Origin: Nymphalis io
Taxonomy: Eukaryota > Arthropoda > Insecta > Lepidoptera > Nymphalidae
Direction of reading: 5' to 3'
DNA length: 64,000 nt
Assembly: GCF_905147045.1 (NCBI RefSeq)
Contig: NC_065896.1
Location: forward strand, 1,885,001 to 1,949,000
Shown here piece by piece: positions 10,445-20,535 of this stretch; the first letter of the stretch is position 1, and each line of letters opens with the position of its first letter. Both the position numbers and the translations under genes were made by a program. Under the pieces are notes generated by a model. That model had not been told where the DNA came from. It worked only from the letters and a program-made list of their open reading frames with translations, and searched no databases.

Positions 10445-10640
10445 GTGATTTGTATTTATAATTCATTTATTGCTAACGGTGAAGGAAAACATCGTAAGGA
10501 AACTTGCATGTGTCTAACTTCACTGAAATTCTGCCACATGTGTATTCCACCAACACACATTGAAGCAATATCGTGGAATAAGCTCCAAAAAATAAAGAGA
10601 GGAGGCTTTAACCCAGCAGTGAGACATTTACAGGCTGTTT
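10445..10640 (+). repeat. SINE A, 5'-truncated
   Basis: Starts in the body (TTTGTATTTATAATTCATTT) and continues through GAAGGAAAACATCGTAAGGA to the 3' end ACATTTACAGGCTGTT. Confidence 0.75.
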
Positions 10641-10682
10641 ACTTATCGGAGCCAAAAGATTATTTTGATAATTAATGATATA

Positions 10683-10845
10683 AACTTTACTAATATTATA
10701 AATCCAAAAGTGAGTTTGTTTGTTTGTTGGTTCGTTACGCTTTTTCGTCTTAACTAATGAACCGATCTTCATGAAATTTTGTATACACGTTATCAGGGGT
10801 ACAGAAAAACAAGTTCTATAAAATCTGTATTCTGAATGACAATAT
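10683..10845 (+). repeat. Unclassified interspersed repeat (AACCGAT-type)
   Basis: Block GTTTGTTTGTTGGTTCGTTA, then TCTTAACTAATGAACCGATC and ATGAAATTTTGTATACACGT, CAGGGGTACA. Related blocks occur at 24885-24960, 28262-28390, 35395-35475 and 41690-41755. Possibly fragments of a Helitron-like family; not proven. Confidence 0.45.
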
Positions 10846-11452
10846 CAATAAAACTTATTCCACAAATTATCCAAATATTTAATTAAAATTTTGTTCAGAA
10901 TATCTATTCAATATAAACTCGTTAACAATTAAATAAATCTTAATTTAACGAGCCAACATTGAATTACTGTTAGTTTTAATAACTGATTTAAAGTTTGAAA
11001 AATTATCGATTAGATATAATAATTTATAAGATTGTTTCGATTCACGATAACACTAAAATATAGTCAATAAAAATGACTGTATTATAAATAATCGTTAATT
11101 AAATTGTGACTACTTTTCATTTAACTTCAAAAAAGCCAAATACTCTAGGTTGAGTTACAATATATTTACAATAGTATTATATACTAGTATTCATCTGCGG
11201 TTTTGTGTGAGAGTGTTAGGGTATATCATATGGTATATATAGGCACTGATGACTTATTAAAGAATGCTAGGTGAAAAGAAACTCAGTGAGTTTACTTTTT
11301 GTCAAATTTCAGAATTTCTCCTATAAAATTTCGATATAAAAAGGCATGGAGGCAATCGTTTCATTTAATTTCAATTGAAGTGACTAAACAGTGCCAACTA
11401 CCTGAATGTGTGCTGTTATTGTATTTTTCTCGCAAAGAACCCGAAGTAACAT

Positions 11453-11515
11453 TTTGAGCCCGACCCGGGTCTGAACCGAGAACATCAAACTGCGTTTTTA
11501 TTATAGACCGATAAG
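11453..11515 (-). repeat. tRNA-like SINE head fragment (family C-like)
   Basis: In reverse it has a B-box-like GGTTCAGACCCGGGTCGGGC, with a short degenerate D-arm region. No body remains. Confidence 0.35.
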
Positions 11516-11608
11516 GCAATCAAGCGATTATAATATTACATTTACATAATGATTTACTAAACAGGTATTAATTTCTTTTAAAGTATTGTCTTAAATTATT
11601 GTACTTAC

Positions 11609-11746
11609 AGGAAGCAGATCAGTAGAATTGGTGTAACGAAAGGCAGCGACCGGCTGAGCACTCCATCCGCTTGGGGCATTAGAATCTTCTACAACTCCAA
11701 TAACCGAGAAGTTTCCTTCGGCATCACCAGCGCTGTCCATATTCAC
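11609..11746 (-). CDS. Receptor guanylyl cyclase exon: membrane-proximal part of ligand-binding domain
   Basis: This exon has 46 codons, phase 0 at both ends. The acceptor is TCTTGTTCAG upstream of 11746 and the donor GTAAGT follows 11609. Its product starts VNMDSAGDAEGNFSVIGVVE and ends RYTNSTDLLP. The D-S/N-x-GDAEGN(F/Y) block is one of the most recognisable signatures of the extracellular ANF-receptor-type domain of receptor guanylyl cyclases. It follows directly from FD at the end of the 14240-14392 exon, giving the typical G(F/Y)D-V/x-DxxGDAEGN junction. Two N-glycosylation sequons are visible (NFS and NST), consistent with an extracellular position. Confidence 0.93.
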
Positions 11747-12390
11747 CTGAACAAGATATTTTCTTACTAAATTCTCTCTATCATATTCATTTTCTTATTT
11801 CAATAAAGCGCCCCCTTTGTCTTGGCTTGATTTCATAACATTCCTATTTTTATTACAACAACACGCCCACTTTGTCTTGTTCAGAACATACATGAATATG
11901 CAATCCGCGTTACAAGCACACGCATCATAATAGTAATGAGCACCTATTGTCAGTAAGATTATTGGCAGAATTATTAAAGCTATTGGTAGTTATTGCGTTA
12001 ATAAAGCCACGCGATTTTGAAATAGTTTCATATCATTCTTACATTCTATTGTACAAGGCTTAGGACCTCCTTATAAATAATTAAAATCTATTTCAAGCAT
12101 AAGTTGTTTACATAGTATAAATTAGAAACTTAAACGAAAAAAATAAGAAAGAATTTTCGTTTTTTATCGTGAGCTATGCATGTGATTAAAAAAATAAAAT
12201 TTGTGTGTGTATGCGTGTGTGTGAGAGAGATAGAGAATGCGTGTATGAGATTATTGACAAGAAAAAATTTAAATCGGTGTTTTACAGGACTAAATTCAAT
12301 ACAACCGGATATACTCACGAGTCATTCTTTTTTCAAGTGAAATTATACCTATTAACTATATAAATAGTATGGAAACCACGAATACCAAGT

Positions 12391-12900
12391 ACTTGTGTCC
12401 TGCGAGCATCTTAATGCAGGGTTGTCTGGAACGCCCGGGACTTAAAAGATAGGGCGTAACCCTGGGGCCGTGGATGCGTGGGGGCCTCGCGTGTCCTATT
12501 TCAGACGGCCCTGTGAAGGACGGCAGCCAGGATGGCCTCGTGCTGCCGTACGCACTAGCTAGGAGTGCGGAAGGGGGGGCGAGATTCGCGCCCTGATGAG
12601 AGCTCCGCCGAGCCACGAGTGGAGCAAAGCACGGAAAAGGTCGCGGATGCAATATATCAACACGATCCCGCAGCCTCTCCGATCCGTACTGAGGTCGGCC
12701 ATCACAGTGGTTTTAGTGGGTAAGAATCCCACATAACCCGGTTCCACCCCCATAGGACCCGGGTACCTTTCTAAAGGTTTCCACTGCGAGAAAAAAAAGG
12801 GTTGTCTGGAAGAGATCAGTACTTCAATGATATGACCGCCTTGCATACTATTATTTTTAAGCTTATTTCCTTTGTGTGCAATAAAGATTATTATTATTAT
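12391..12900 (+). mobile_element. GC-rich 3' end of a non-LTR element
   Basis: A 500-bp GC-rich island in AT-rich intron, ending in GTGTGCAATAAAGATTATTA repeats (AATAAA plus a TTA-unit tail). It contains the lepidopteran repeat block GGTTGTCTGGAAGAGATC with a small hairpin and GGGTAAGAATCCCACATAAC. There is no coding frame I can assign. A second, shorter copy of the 3' block is at 29644-29750. Confidence 0.55.
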
Positions 12901-13842
12901 TACTTGCTTTTATATCTTGTTGTTTAGTTTATGGAAAATTTTATTTATTAGATTTAAATATAATTATTGAAATCCAATGTACTTTAAAAAGCTTTTAATG
13001 TATTTTATGGCGTTTGATACAATATTTTAGTAAACAATCACGGCCGAACTTATGAAGAGTATTTAGAGTGGTTTTAGTTAAACACTAATTTTATTCTTTT
13101 GTTATCATAGATTTGATACTAGAACGAAGCTGAAGATGTATGGCTTGACTTGTCACCCCCTAAACAGCGTTTATCGGTAAAATCATTAGTTTATACACGT
13201 AAACCACTTGAATTAATGTATGACGTGTATAATAAATTGTCTTCTTCAGTATTTTTTCTAGTATATTAAGTAGGCTTAAAGAGTAAATTGGAACGTTTTT
13301 TTACGCCATAATAGTATTACAACATATGGCGAGCATAGCGTAATTCCTTGTGACCGCATCGACGTAAGAATCGCATGCATTTATAAATAAAATAAAAGAA
13401 TTATATAACTTATATATGTAATACATACGCGGAGAAAACAAAGGGAATTTGAGACAAATCATAACTTAATTTTTAACATAAAAAAACATATTGCTCCAAG
13501 CAATTATATATTAGAATTGCGAACGTTTCACCGTAAACCTATTATTCTACGGAGTAATATGGCGTTGTAATTTGACATAACGTTGACATTAATATTTTCC
13601 TTTTTCCCGCTATTTCAACAGCTTCTAATTAATATTTTGTTTTTAATCTATACTAATCAATGAAACTTCTATTTTAAATGCCTTATTTAAGAAAACTAAA
13701 CCAATACATTGGTATACAATTTATAGCAGACGATTCAGCGCGTTTATGAAGTTTTAGTATATTTTTTATTATTACGAAAGTAGCTTGACGGGCAGATGTA
13801 CGGGCGGAAAAACGGGCAACGATGTGATCTTATAAGGGTTCC

Positions 13843-13875
13843 TTTTTCCTTTAAAGGTACGGAACCCTAAAAAAG
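13843..13875. repeat. Inverted-repeat motif AGGGTTCC/GGAACCCT
   Basis: 8-bp arms around an inner palindrome-like CCTTTAAAGG. This is a common lepidopteran repeat motif. Confidence 0.5.
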
Positions 13876-14239
13876 ATAAATCATAGAACAAAAATATTAA
13901 GTAAAGCAACATTCCCGCAACTAAACTACGGCCGGCACCGAGCTGTGACCGACTCAAGAGTCAAGACTGATGATGCTCGAGTGCTCCCCGCGCTTCCCCC
14001 TCGCAAAATATAGTGGGATGCGTTCTCGTGGATTTCGTGTAACTATATATTTGTATATATCTTAGTTTATTTTTAAATATGTGTACAATAAAGTTTTTAA
14101 ATAAATAAAACATACACCATCATAGATTTATATTGTTCGTTATGAATAAAAAAAATAGGCTAGTATCGACTTTTGAACTGATAGTAAAATTATAATATAT
14201 ACTTTTACTGTTGTTACCTTTGTAAAAAAATACACTTAC

Positions 14240-14392
14240 ATCAAATCCTTGAAGTGATCTGTATGTAGTCGGTCTGAGTAGTTTCATGAGTGTAGCGCCA
14301 TCTGTCGGCGGGAGGCCATTCCGCATAGCAGCAGAAGCTGCGCGTGCCCACAAGATCACAGCATCGTAGAGATGTGCTGCTTCAATTGGAAC
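14240..14392 (-). CDS. Receptor guanylyl cyclase exon: ligand-binding domain, lobe helix
   Basis: This exon has 51 codons, phase 0 at both ends, with acceptor TTATTTAG before 14392 and donor GTAAGT after 14240. It encodes VPIEAAHLYDAVILWARAAS, then AAMRNGLPPTDGATLMKLLR and PTTYRSLQGFD. The EAAHLYDAV(I/M)L(W/Y)ARA block and the (T/R)YRS(L/V)xG(F/Y)D ending are typical of receptor guanylyl cyclase ectodomains. It lies about 20 kb downstream of the previous exon and 2.5 kb upstream of the next. Frame and residue context are continuous on both sides, so the assignment does not rest on the splice signals alone. Confidence 0.95.
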
Positions 14393-14544
14393 CTAAATAA
14401 ATACGCATTGTCAATAAAAATATAAACAATCTTATTTAACATCGTTTTTATGAAATGGCCATATAATAGTCATTTATTTACTTCTCTAAGCCTAGATATA
14501 TATATATAGATATAGGTGACTAAAAAACGACACTGAATTTTCAT

Positions 14545-14750
14545 GTGTTTTTTATGACTGCTGGGGACTAGGGGCCGTTTAGTTTTTTAGTTGTAGTAGC
14601 CATAATCGCCACTCTTGGCAGACGGGTTGGCGATCGCAGTACTCAGAGAGACGCTGCTGCCCGTTTTCTGGTGTATATTCCCTCGGGTCGACTTCTACGC
14701 CCCCTACGGGATGAAATAGGGTGGTGATATTTGTCGCCATCACCACACAG
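14545..14750 (-). mobile_element. Diverged 5' fragment of an RTE-type element
   Basis: In minus-strand sense it resembles the 5' UTR/leader of the element at 1387-4505: the GGGCAGCAGCGTC block and the CGCCAACnCGnCTGCC block recur in the same order and spacing. It contains a version of the structured 5' motif (14689-14746). It ends abruptly against a SINE A segment at about 14757, so only about 200 bp remain. Confidence 0.6.
14689..14746 (-). promoter_or_regulatory. Diverged copy of the structured 5' motif
   Basis: In element sense, hairpin 1 has perfect 8-bp arms GTGGTGAT (14746-14739) and ATCACCAC (14728-14721). The arm sequence is entirely different from the RTE copy at 4470-4495, yet pairing is complete. 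The outer TCCC/GGGA pair is kept (14711-14708 with 14692-14689). The inner stem has lost one pair. The maintained pairing suggests selection on structure at some point in the history of the family. Confidence 0.5.
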
Positions 14751-14756
14751 CGTAAT

Positions 14757-14866
14757 TGCCTTTGAAGGAAAACATCGTAAGGATACCTGCATGAAACTTT
14801 CATGCACGTGGGATTTTCCACATGTTTCACCATGATCCGCATTGGAGCAGCGTCGTGGAGTACTTT
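14757..14866 (+). repeat. SINE A body fragment
   Basis: TGAAGGAAAACATCGTAAGG, ACCTGCATG, then CCGCATTGGAGCAGCGTCGT match the SINE A body. It is wedged between the RTE 5' fragment and a SINE F copy. Confidence 0.6.
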
Positions 14867-14867
14867 T

Positions 14868-15118
14868 GCCGGGCCATTTGGCGTAGTTGGAAGATACTTG
14901 CCTTTCACGCCGAAGGTTGCGGGTTCGATTCCCAAACAGGACAGACATTTATGTTCATGAATATGTCTGTTTGTCCTGAGTCTGGGTGTAATTATCTATA
15001 TAAGTATGTATTTACAAAAGAAAAGTAGTATATCAGTTGTCTGGTTTCCATATACAAGCTCTGCTTAGTTTGGGATGAGATGGCCGTGAGTGAGTGTGAA
15101 TAATCTCTGAAGAATATA
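14868..15118 (+). repeat. SINE F, full length
   Basis: A tRNA-like head with A-box TTGGCGTAGTTGGAAGATAC, an anticodon-arm region GCCTTTCACGCC and B-box GGTTCGATTCCC, then a body with GTCTGTTTGTCCTGAGTCTG, AAAGTAGTATATCAGTTGTC and TTTGGGATGAGATGGCCGTG. The CTTTCACG loop resembles tRNA-Glu. A second copy lies at 29305-29556. Confidence 0.65.
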
Positions 15119-15210
15119 ATTTTTCTTATTTTTTACTTAAATTTAATTAATAAATTATATTCGCGTGAACACATCAAGTATGTATGCAGATCCGAGTTAT
15201 TATGTCTTAA

Positions 15211-15295
15211 TCCTTATAATCTGTGCACAAGTGTGTGCGTTACAACAAGTATACTCTCTATTCTTTCACTCTCATATTCCGATTGAACCCCAAAC
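15211..15295 (+). repeat. Interspersed repeat, CACAAGTGTGTGCG-type
   Basis: CTGTGCACAAGTGTGTGCGT, ACTCTCTATTCTTTCACTCT and CATATTCCGATTGAA. The same order appears at 58033-58140, and related pieces lie at 25790-25860 and 49890-49960. Probably the body of tRNA-headed SINE family C. Confidence 0.45.
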
Positions 15296-15445
15296 CCACA
15301 CGATCGAAGAGGGATGTGCCGGCGACACATTAGTATTGTAACGATCTTACTAATAAACGCACGTGTCAACCAAACAGCGTTTCATTGCAATGCTCATCAA
15401 TCAGACTTATACAGGTATACAAATACGTATTCTCATAAGTACAGT

Positions 15446-15453
15446 ACAGGGAT
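15446..15453 (+). repeat. Target-site duplication, left copy (ACAGGGAT)
   Basis: ACAGGGAT immediately precedes the LINE and is repeated at 19134-19141 after its poly(A). An 8-bp duplication fits target-primed insertion and sets the element's 5' boundary at about 15454. Confidence 0.75.
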
Positions 15454-15461
15454 ATATCCGT

Positions 15462-15533
15462 GCAGTGACGGAGAAAGAATACATTTCACTGCCCCTCTCT
15501 TTCCCATGGGTGTCGTAAGAGGCGACTAAGGGA
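15462..15533 (+). promoter_or_regulatory. Structured 5'-end motif of the Jockey/CR1-type element
   Basis: Hairpin 1 has 7-bp arms GCAGTGA (15462-15468) and TCACTGC (15486-15492) and begins 8 nt from the element's 5' end as fixed by the target-site duplication. The loop starts CGG and contains AGAATA, as in the RTE copy. TCCC (15502-15505) pairs with GGGA (15530-15533) around GTCG-TAAGAGG-CGAC (15512-15526). The core TGTCGTAAGAGGCGACT is identical to the RTE element's, although the two proteins belong to different LINE clades. Confidence 0.65.
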
Positions 15534-16072
15534 TATCTGAGCGACCATCTGCTCATCTGGTGGTAGGATGCTAACATCCACCTGGCTTGTTACCACCGTA
15601 CGCATGGTGAAAAACTCGTGAAGTGGCTTGCAGCCGCGTTTCGAGGTCAGCCAGCGTACAGCCAGAGCCCGAGCGAGTATTGCCGCGATGGGTGTTGGTC
15701 CGGTTGGAGACGGCTGTTGAACCAATGCCGGGGGAAACTGTATTGACCTGCCGGTCAGGGAGACCCGAAGAAACGGCTGTTCCGCTGGCCGCCCGTGGCA
15801 TAGTACAGGGGCCCGAGCGTGCCTAACCAGCTCGTGAGGCTGCCCCACCAGGCCACGCATAATCTCGGGGTGGACCGTCGTGCCGGTTGGTGACCGGTAG
15901 GTGGGGTCCCGGCGGCCACTTCCGGGGGGGTTCGGGGGCCCTTCCGTCCGGCGGGTCAGTGTATTTTTCCTTTTGGCAACCACTTGGGGAAACACGCCTC
16001 CACACTTTGCCCATCCCTATCGTGGCAATACATCGCTCGCTTCACGTCTCTTTTCCATTTAATTTCTCCCAA

Positions 16073-17464
16073 ATGGCGCAACAAAAAAGAAATAACGGTC
16101 GTACAGCGGTGCTCACCCCCACCATAAACTCGCTGTTTGAGGTCGAGTTCTCTAACATCCGAGGACTCCACACTAACCTCAACGCTGTCCACCACCATCT
16201 CGAGACAGCACGGCCAGCAATGTTGTTTCTCACGGAGACACAAATACTCCGTCCTGCCGATACCAGCTACCTTAATTATCCCGGCTACACGCTTGAAGAA
16301 TCCTTCAAAGCGAAAGCCGGAGTATGCTTGTTCGTCAGGACGGATGTTTGCTGTCACCGACTGCGCTGCTTGGAGGACCCCTCCTTCTCCATGTTGGTGG
16401 TACGTGTGGACCTGGTTCGTCAGAGCCGAGTCTACGTGTGCCTCTACAGATCCCACAATGGTGACTTGGAGACAAGCCGATTATTTGACCATCTTAGTCG
16501 GGTGGCAGATGCTGCGCAAGAGCAATTTCCTAACGCGGAATTGGTGTTTTTGGGGGACTTTAATGCTCACCACGAATCCTGGTTGAAATCCCTCAAAACT
16601 GACCATGCTGGAAGGACTGCTCATGCTTTTGCTCTCACACATGACTTGACCCAACTGGTTGATCAGCCCACCAGGATCCCAGACATTGATGGGCAAGCAC
16701 CTTCTCTACTGGACCTTCTGCTGACTTCTCACCCGGTGGAATATCAGGTTGTGGTTCAGGCTCCTCTTGGCTCTTCGGATCACAGCCTTATTTCTACCAG
16801 AGTGCCGCAGGCCAAGCTGCCGCCACTAGCGGTATGCAAACGTCGCGTTTGGCACTATAAGTCGGCGGATTGGGACGGTATGCGCGATTACTATGCGTCT
16901 GTCCCTTGGAAGGAACGTTGCTTCAGTGGGAATGACCCGACAGCTAGTGCCGCTGCTGTTGCTGGCGAGATCATGCTGGGAATGGAATACTACATTCCTA
17001 GCTCAGGTCTCGTCAGTAGGAGTACGCGTAACCGTTGGTTCACTCGTGAATGTGCCGATGCTGTATCAGCTAAGCAGGCGGCATATCGCAAGTGGATCAA
17101 CGGCTGCATTAGCGGGGCATCTAACATTGACTCACTGAAAGCAAACTATAATAAAAATTCCAAGTCCTGTAGAAAGGCATACACGAGAGCGGATGCACAG
17201 CGCATTGTACAGATTGGTCATGACCTTGTCTCGCATCCTAGGGGCTCCCGTAGCTTCTGGCGTCTGACCAAGTCTGTGCAAAACAATTTCTGCCAACCTT
17301 CACTGCCACCGCTCAGAAATCCGGACGGATCGCTAGCTCACAGTCCGCAAGAGCAAGCTGATCTCCTGGCTAAACTCTTTGCCGATAATTCCGTCATCGA
17401 TGATTGTAGTGCACTGCCACCTACAATACCTGCATGTGGCCATACGATGCCTGCCATACATTAA
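16073..17464 (+). pseudogene. LINE endonuclease half of a frameshifted ORF
   Basis: The frame from the likely start ATG at 16073 (MAQQKRNNGRTAV) encodes an apurinic-type endonuclease: FSNIRGLHTNL, FLTETQ, LVFLGDFNAHHESW (catalytic Asp/Asn) and LGSSDHSLIS near the domain end. A linker with CRKAYTRADAQ follows, leading toward the RT. The frame stops at 17462 just after CGHTMPAIH because of an extra 4 bases relative to the copy at 42857-46307, where the same region reads straight through into the RT. An upstream extension of the frame to 15887 is open but Gly/Pro-rich and not conserved in the other copy, so it is probably untranslated leader. Confidence 0.85.
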
Positions 17465-19016
17465 AATCAGGCAACGTGATGTGCGTGCGGAGCCGCAATC
17501 ACTTGATGTACGGAAAGCTAGCGGTCCCGATGGAATACCAGCCATAGTGCTGAAGAAGTGCGCAGCGGAGCTGTCTCCTGTGTTAACGCGCCTGTTCCAA
17601 CTTTCTCTCTCTTCGGGAAGTGTGCCGGAGGCTTGGAGAAGAGCTAATGTGCAAGCGGTTCCCAAAAAAGGGGATCGGTCTGACCCGGCAAATTATCGGC
17701 CAATAGCTATCACCTCAGTACTTTGTAAGGTGATGGAACGGATTTTAAACAACCAACTGATCCATTACCTAGAAGATCACTGTCTGATTAATGATCGTCA
17801 GTACGGATTTCGACCAAAACGGTCCACAGGTGATCTTCTAGCGTACGTAACACACCTCTGGGGTGAAGCTATCGACAAGCATGGAGAATCGTTGGCTGTC
17901 AGCCTCGATATCTCCAAGGCTTTCGACAGGGTCTGGCACAGAAGTCTTCTCTCCAAGCTACCGGCATATGGTCTGCCTGCTCAGCTATGCACCTGGATTG
18001 CCAGCTTCCTACACAAGCGTAGCCTTCGTGTTTTAGTAGATGGTTGCGCTTCACAATTCTATGTAGTGAATGCTGGGGTCCCCCAGGGATCTGTGCTATC
18101 TCCCACACTCTTTCTTTTGCATATCAATGATATGCTCTCCCTTGGGAACATACATTGCTATGCAGATGATAGTACAGTGCATGGTGGATACCACGGACGC
18201 GCAGTGGCTGGGCGGGCGGAAACTGAGGAGAGGCGGGAGAATCTTGTCATTGAACTCGATAGGACGTTAGATCTCATCGCCAAATGGGGCTCTGATAATC
18301 TTGTTGAGTTTAATGCCAAGAAAACACAGGTATGCGCTCTCACGGCGAAAAAGTCAACATTTTCCCCTCTTCCCTCCCTCTGTGGTACTCCGCTGGTGAT
18401 GCAAAGCAAAATCGCCATGCGAGGGGTTGACGTTCGCTGCGACCTTAGTCCAAGGGATTACGTCGAGGCTGTTATAAAAACAGCTTCACGGAAACTCGGA
18501 GTTCTGAACAAGGTGCGGCGCTTTTTCACGCCACAACAACTGTGCCTGCTGTACAAAACACAGGTATGGTCTTGCGTGGAATATTGCTCGCACCTTTGGG
18601 ATGGCTCCGCTAAGTACCTACTTGAGGCCTTGGACCGGTTGCAGCGACGTGCCGTACGCATTATTGGCGACGTAAAGGTCACAAACACCCTTGAACCTTC
18701 ACAATTGCGTCGTGAGATAGCAGCACTGAGCGCTTTCTATCGACTGTATCACGGCGAGTGCTCTGAGGAATTATTCTCTCTAATTCCTGCTTCCCCCTTC
18801 CTTCTTAAGTCCACGCGAGCTGGTTCTCGATGTCACCGCCTAACTGTGACATCAATTCCATCGCGAACAAAGAAATTTGGCAACTCCTTTCTTTGTCGCA
18901 CTTCCAAAAAATGGAATTCCTTACCAGCTCACGTATTCCCCTCCTATTACAACCCGGGTTCCTTCAAACGAGGCGTGAAGAGGCATCTTGCGGGCCGGCA
19001 AGGCGAAGGCGGCTAG
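17456..19016 (+). pseudogene. LINE reverse transcriptase half of a frameshifted ORF
   Basis: This is the continuation in the next frame: QSLDVRKASGPDGIPAIVLK is the RT finger entry, RPIAITSVLCKVMERI and QYGFRPKRSTGDLL follow, motif A is SLDISKAFDRVWH (17904-17927 area), GVPQGSVLSPTLFLLHIND is motif B, and HCYADDSTV (YADD at 18159-18170) is the catalytic box. The thumb and C-terminus (LCLLYKTQVWSCVEYCSHLW, WNSLPAHVFPSYYNPGSFKR) are intact to the stop at 19014. There is no RNase H domain. Apart from the break near 17455 this copy looks young. Confidence 0.88.
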
Positions 19017-19060
19017 TGCAGAACATTCTTCCCGTCTGTACTGGCCGTCGTCGCGTTTGG

Positions 19061-19095
19061 ACTCTACTACCACTTACCATCAGGTGGAGTAGAGT
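19061..19095 (+). promoter_or_regulatory. 3'-terminal hairpin of the LINE
   Basis: ACTCTACT (19061-19068), a bulged A, then CCAC pairs with GTGG and AGTAGAGT (19084-19095), giving 12 pairs around the loop TTACCATCAG. It lies about 20 nt before the poly(A). The CCAC-TTACCATCAG-GTGG part, with the bulged A, is shared with SINE B, so it is the probable recognition site for the LINE's RT. Confidence 0.6.
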
Positions 19096-19133
19096 CATTT
19101 GCCCTCCCGGCGATATAAAAAAAAAAAAAAAAA

Positions 19134-19141
19134 ACAGGGAT
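19134..19141 (+). repeat. Target-site duplication, right copy (ACAGGGAT)
   Basis: It matches 15446-15453 and directly follows the LINE poly(A). Confidence 0.75.
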
Positions 19142-19242
19142 CAGGAACAAGACCAATAATAAACATATAAATATAACATCTCAGAATATTGAAAAATATT
19201 TTACGGTAAAGTGAAATATATTTATAACGAAACTGCCCCTTT

Positions 19243-19552
19243 ATTTTTTTTTTTTTTTTTATAGAAAAGGAAGGCGGACGAGCATATGGGCCACCTGATG
19301 GTAAGTGGTCACCAACGCTCTTAGACATTGGCATTGTAAGAAATGTCAACCATCGCTTACATATCCAATGCGCCACCAACCTTGGGAACTAAGATTTTAT
19401 GTCCCTTGTGCCTGTAATTACACTGGCTCACTCACCCTTCAAACCGGAACACAACAATATCAAGTATTGCTGTTTTGCGGTAGAATATCTGATGAGTGGG
19501 TGGTACCTACCCAGACGAGCTTGCACAAAGCCCTACCACCAGTAACCTTTAA
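19243..19552 (-). repeat. SINE B, full length
   Basis: The T-run and TATAGAAAAGGAAGGCGGAC are its tail in reverse; it ends at CCCTACCACCAGT. It sits 110 bp after the full-length LINE and is inverted relative to it. It contains the CCACTTACCATCAGGTGG-type 3' motif. Confidence 0.85.
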
Positions 19553-20170
19553 TATTAACTTTGAAACTAGCTGCAGTGGTTTAAAGATAAGTTTGAAGTT
19601 TTCTAAAGATAAATGCCTCGTTAAAGGTAAATATGTAGGTAAATGCCTCGTTAAAGACGGATTATTTGCTCGAGTATAATAAATGAAAATATCGGTGTCC
19701 AATAATCAATTAGATTGCCTTTTAGAGTAATTGCTAGCTTATATGGCTTTAGATCGCAATTTTATTATTTAGAAATAACTACGGGGCGGGTCAATAAAGT
19801 CATTGGTCTTTATTGCTACGACCCAAAATTTAGGAATTGAATCTCTCGTCGTTTTTTTAACATTCTCGTGCTCAGTAAGGAACGTAAAGCTGTTCACTCC
19901 CATTGGATTAAGAAAATGGGCCATGAAAGTGCGCCTGTGTGTCGCCGCATTATTATATATCCGGAACAGTTGGTTGTTTTCCACTAGCAGTCGCCGAACT
20001 CGCCACCGAATTAAGAAACGAATGATTATGAGGATATCATAATCACACAATTATCCTATAATCCTAATATTTTATACCCTTAAACAATCCCAATCTCAAT
20101 GAAAGGAACATAAACAACCGGTAGTATACATTTTACAAAACCTCATTTAAAAAAAATCAGTAAAAGAGTA

Positions 20171-20376
20171 CTTGGTATTTTTGTTTTCCGGTTTTAAGGG
20201 TGAGTGAGCCAGTGTAATTACAGGCACAAGGGACATAACATCTTAGTTCCCAAGGTTGGTGGCGCATTGATGATGTAAGCGATGGTTAACATTTCTTACA
20301 ATGCCAATGTCTATGGTGACCATTTACCATCAGGTGGCCCATATGCTCGTCCGCCTTCCTATTCTATAAAAAAAAG
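20171..20376 (+). repeat. SINE B, 5'-truncated
   Basis: From the middle (GTTTTAAGGGTGAGTGAGCC) to CCTATTCTATAAAAAAA. Confidence 0.8.
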
Positions 20377-20535
20377 AAAGAACATATTGCTATATCAAAA
20401 TCTGTTTTAAATATACATATATGAAGTAACAAACAGCCAGTATCTGCTGCACCCCTCTCTTAAAAGGTAAGTTTGAAGTTTATTTTTCGCTACTTTACCG
20501 TTCTAGTTCAGGTTGATAGACGCACATTTGAGAGA

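Larger units (their letters stand above)
9421..11608 (-). other. Host intron, 2.2 kb
   Basis: Holds a truncated SINE A (10445-10640), an AACCGAT-type repeat (10683-10845) and a tRNA-like fragment (11453-11515). 9425-10440 and 10850-11450 show no recognisable feature beyond a possible SINE B shard near 10140-10200. Confidence 0.8.
11747..14239 (-). other. Host intron, 2.5 kb
   Basis: Contains the GC-rich LINE 3' end at 12391-12900 and the AGGGTTCC inverted motif at 13843. 12900-13840 and 13880-14239 are AT-rich with nothing assigned. Confidence 0.8.
15454..19133 (+). mobile_element. Jockey/CR1-superfamily non-LTR retrotransposon, full length
   Basis: A 3.68-kb element with a 5' structured motif, a GC-rich leader of about 0.6 kb, endonuclease and reverse transcriptase coding sequence, a short 3' UTR with a strong hairpin, and a poly(A) of about 19 bases ending at 19133. 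Flanking ACAGGGAT duplications confirm both ends. There is no separate gag-like ORF1: the leader has no convincing frame and the first methionine in the endonuclease frame is at 16073. A small insertion near 17455 breaks the ORF in two. It sits in the 20-kb intron, antisense to the host gene. The clade (Jockey, CR1, Daphne or other) cannot be settled by eye. Confidence 0.9.

Noticed and set aside
15486..16014. Several overlapping open frames on both strands in the LINE leader
   Set aside because: They are not conserved between the two LINE copies in start or reading, are GC-driven, and match no ORF1 features.
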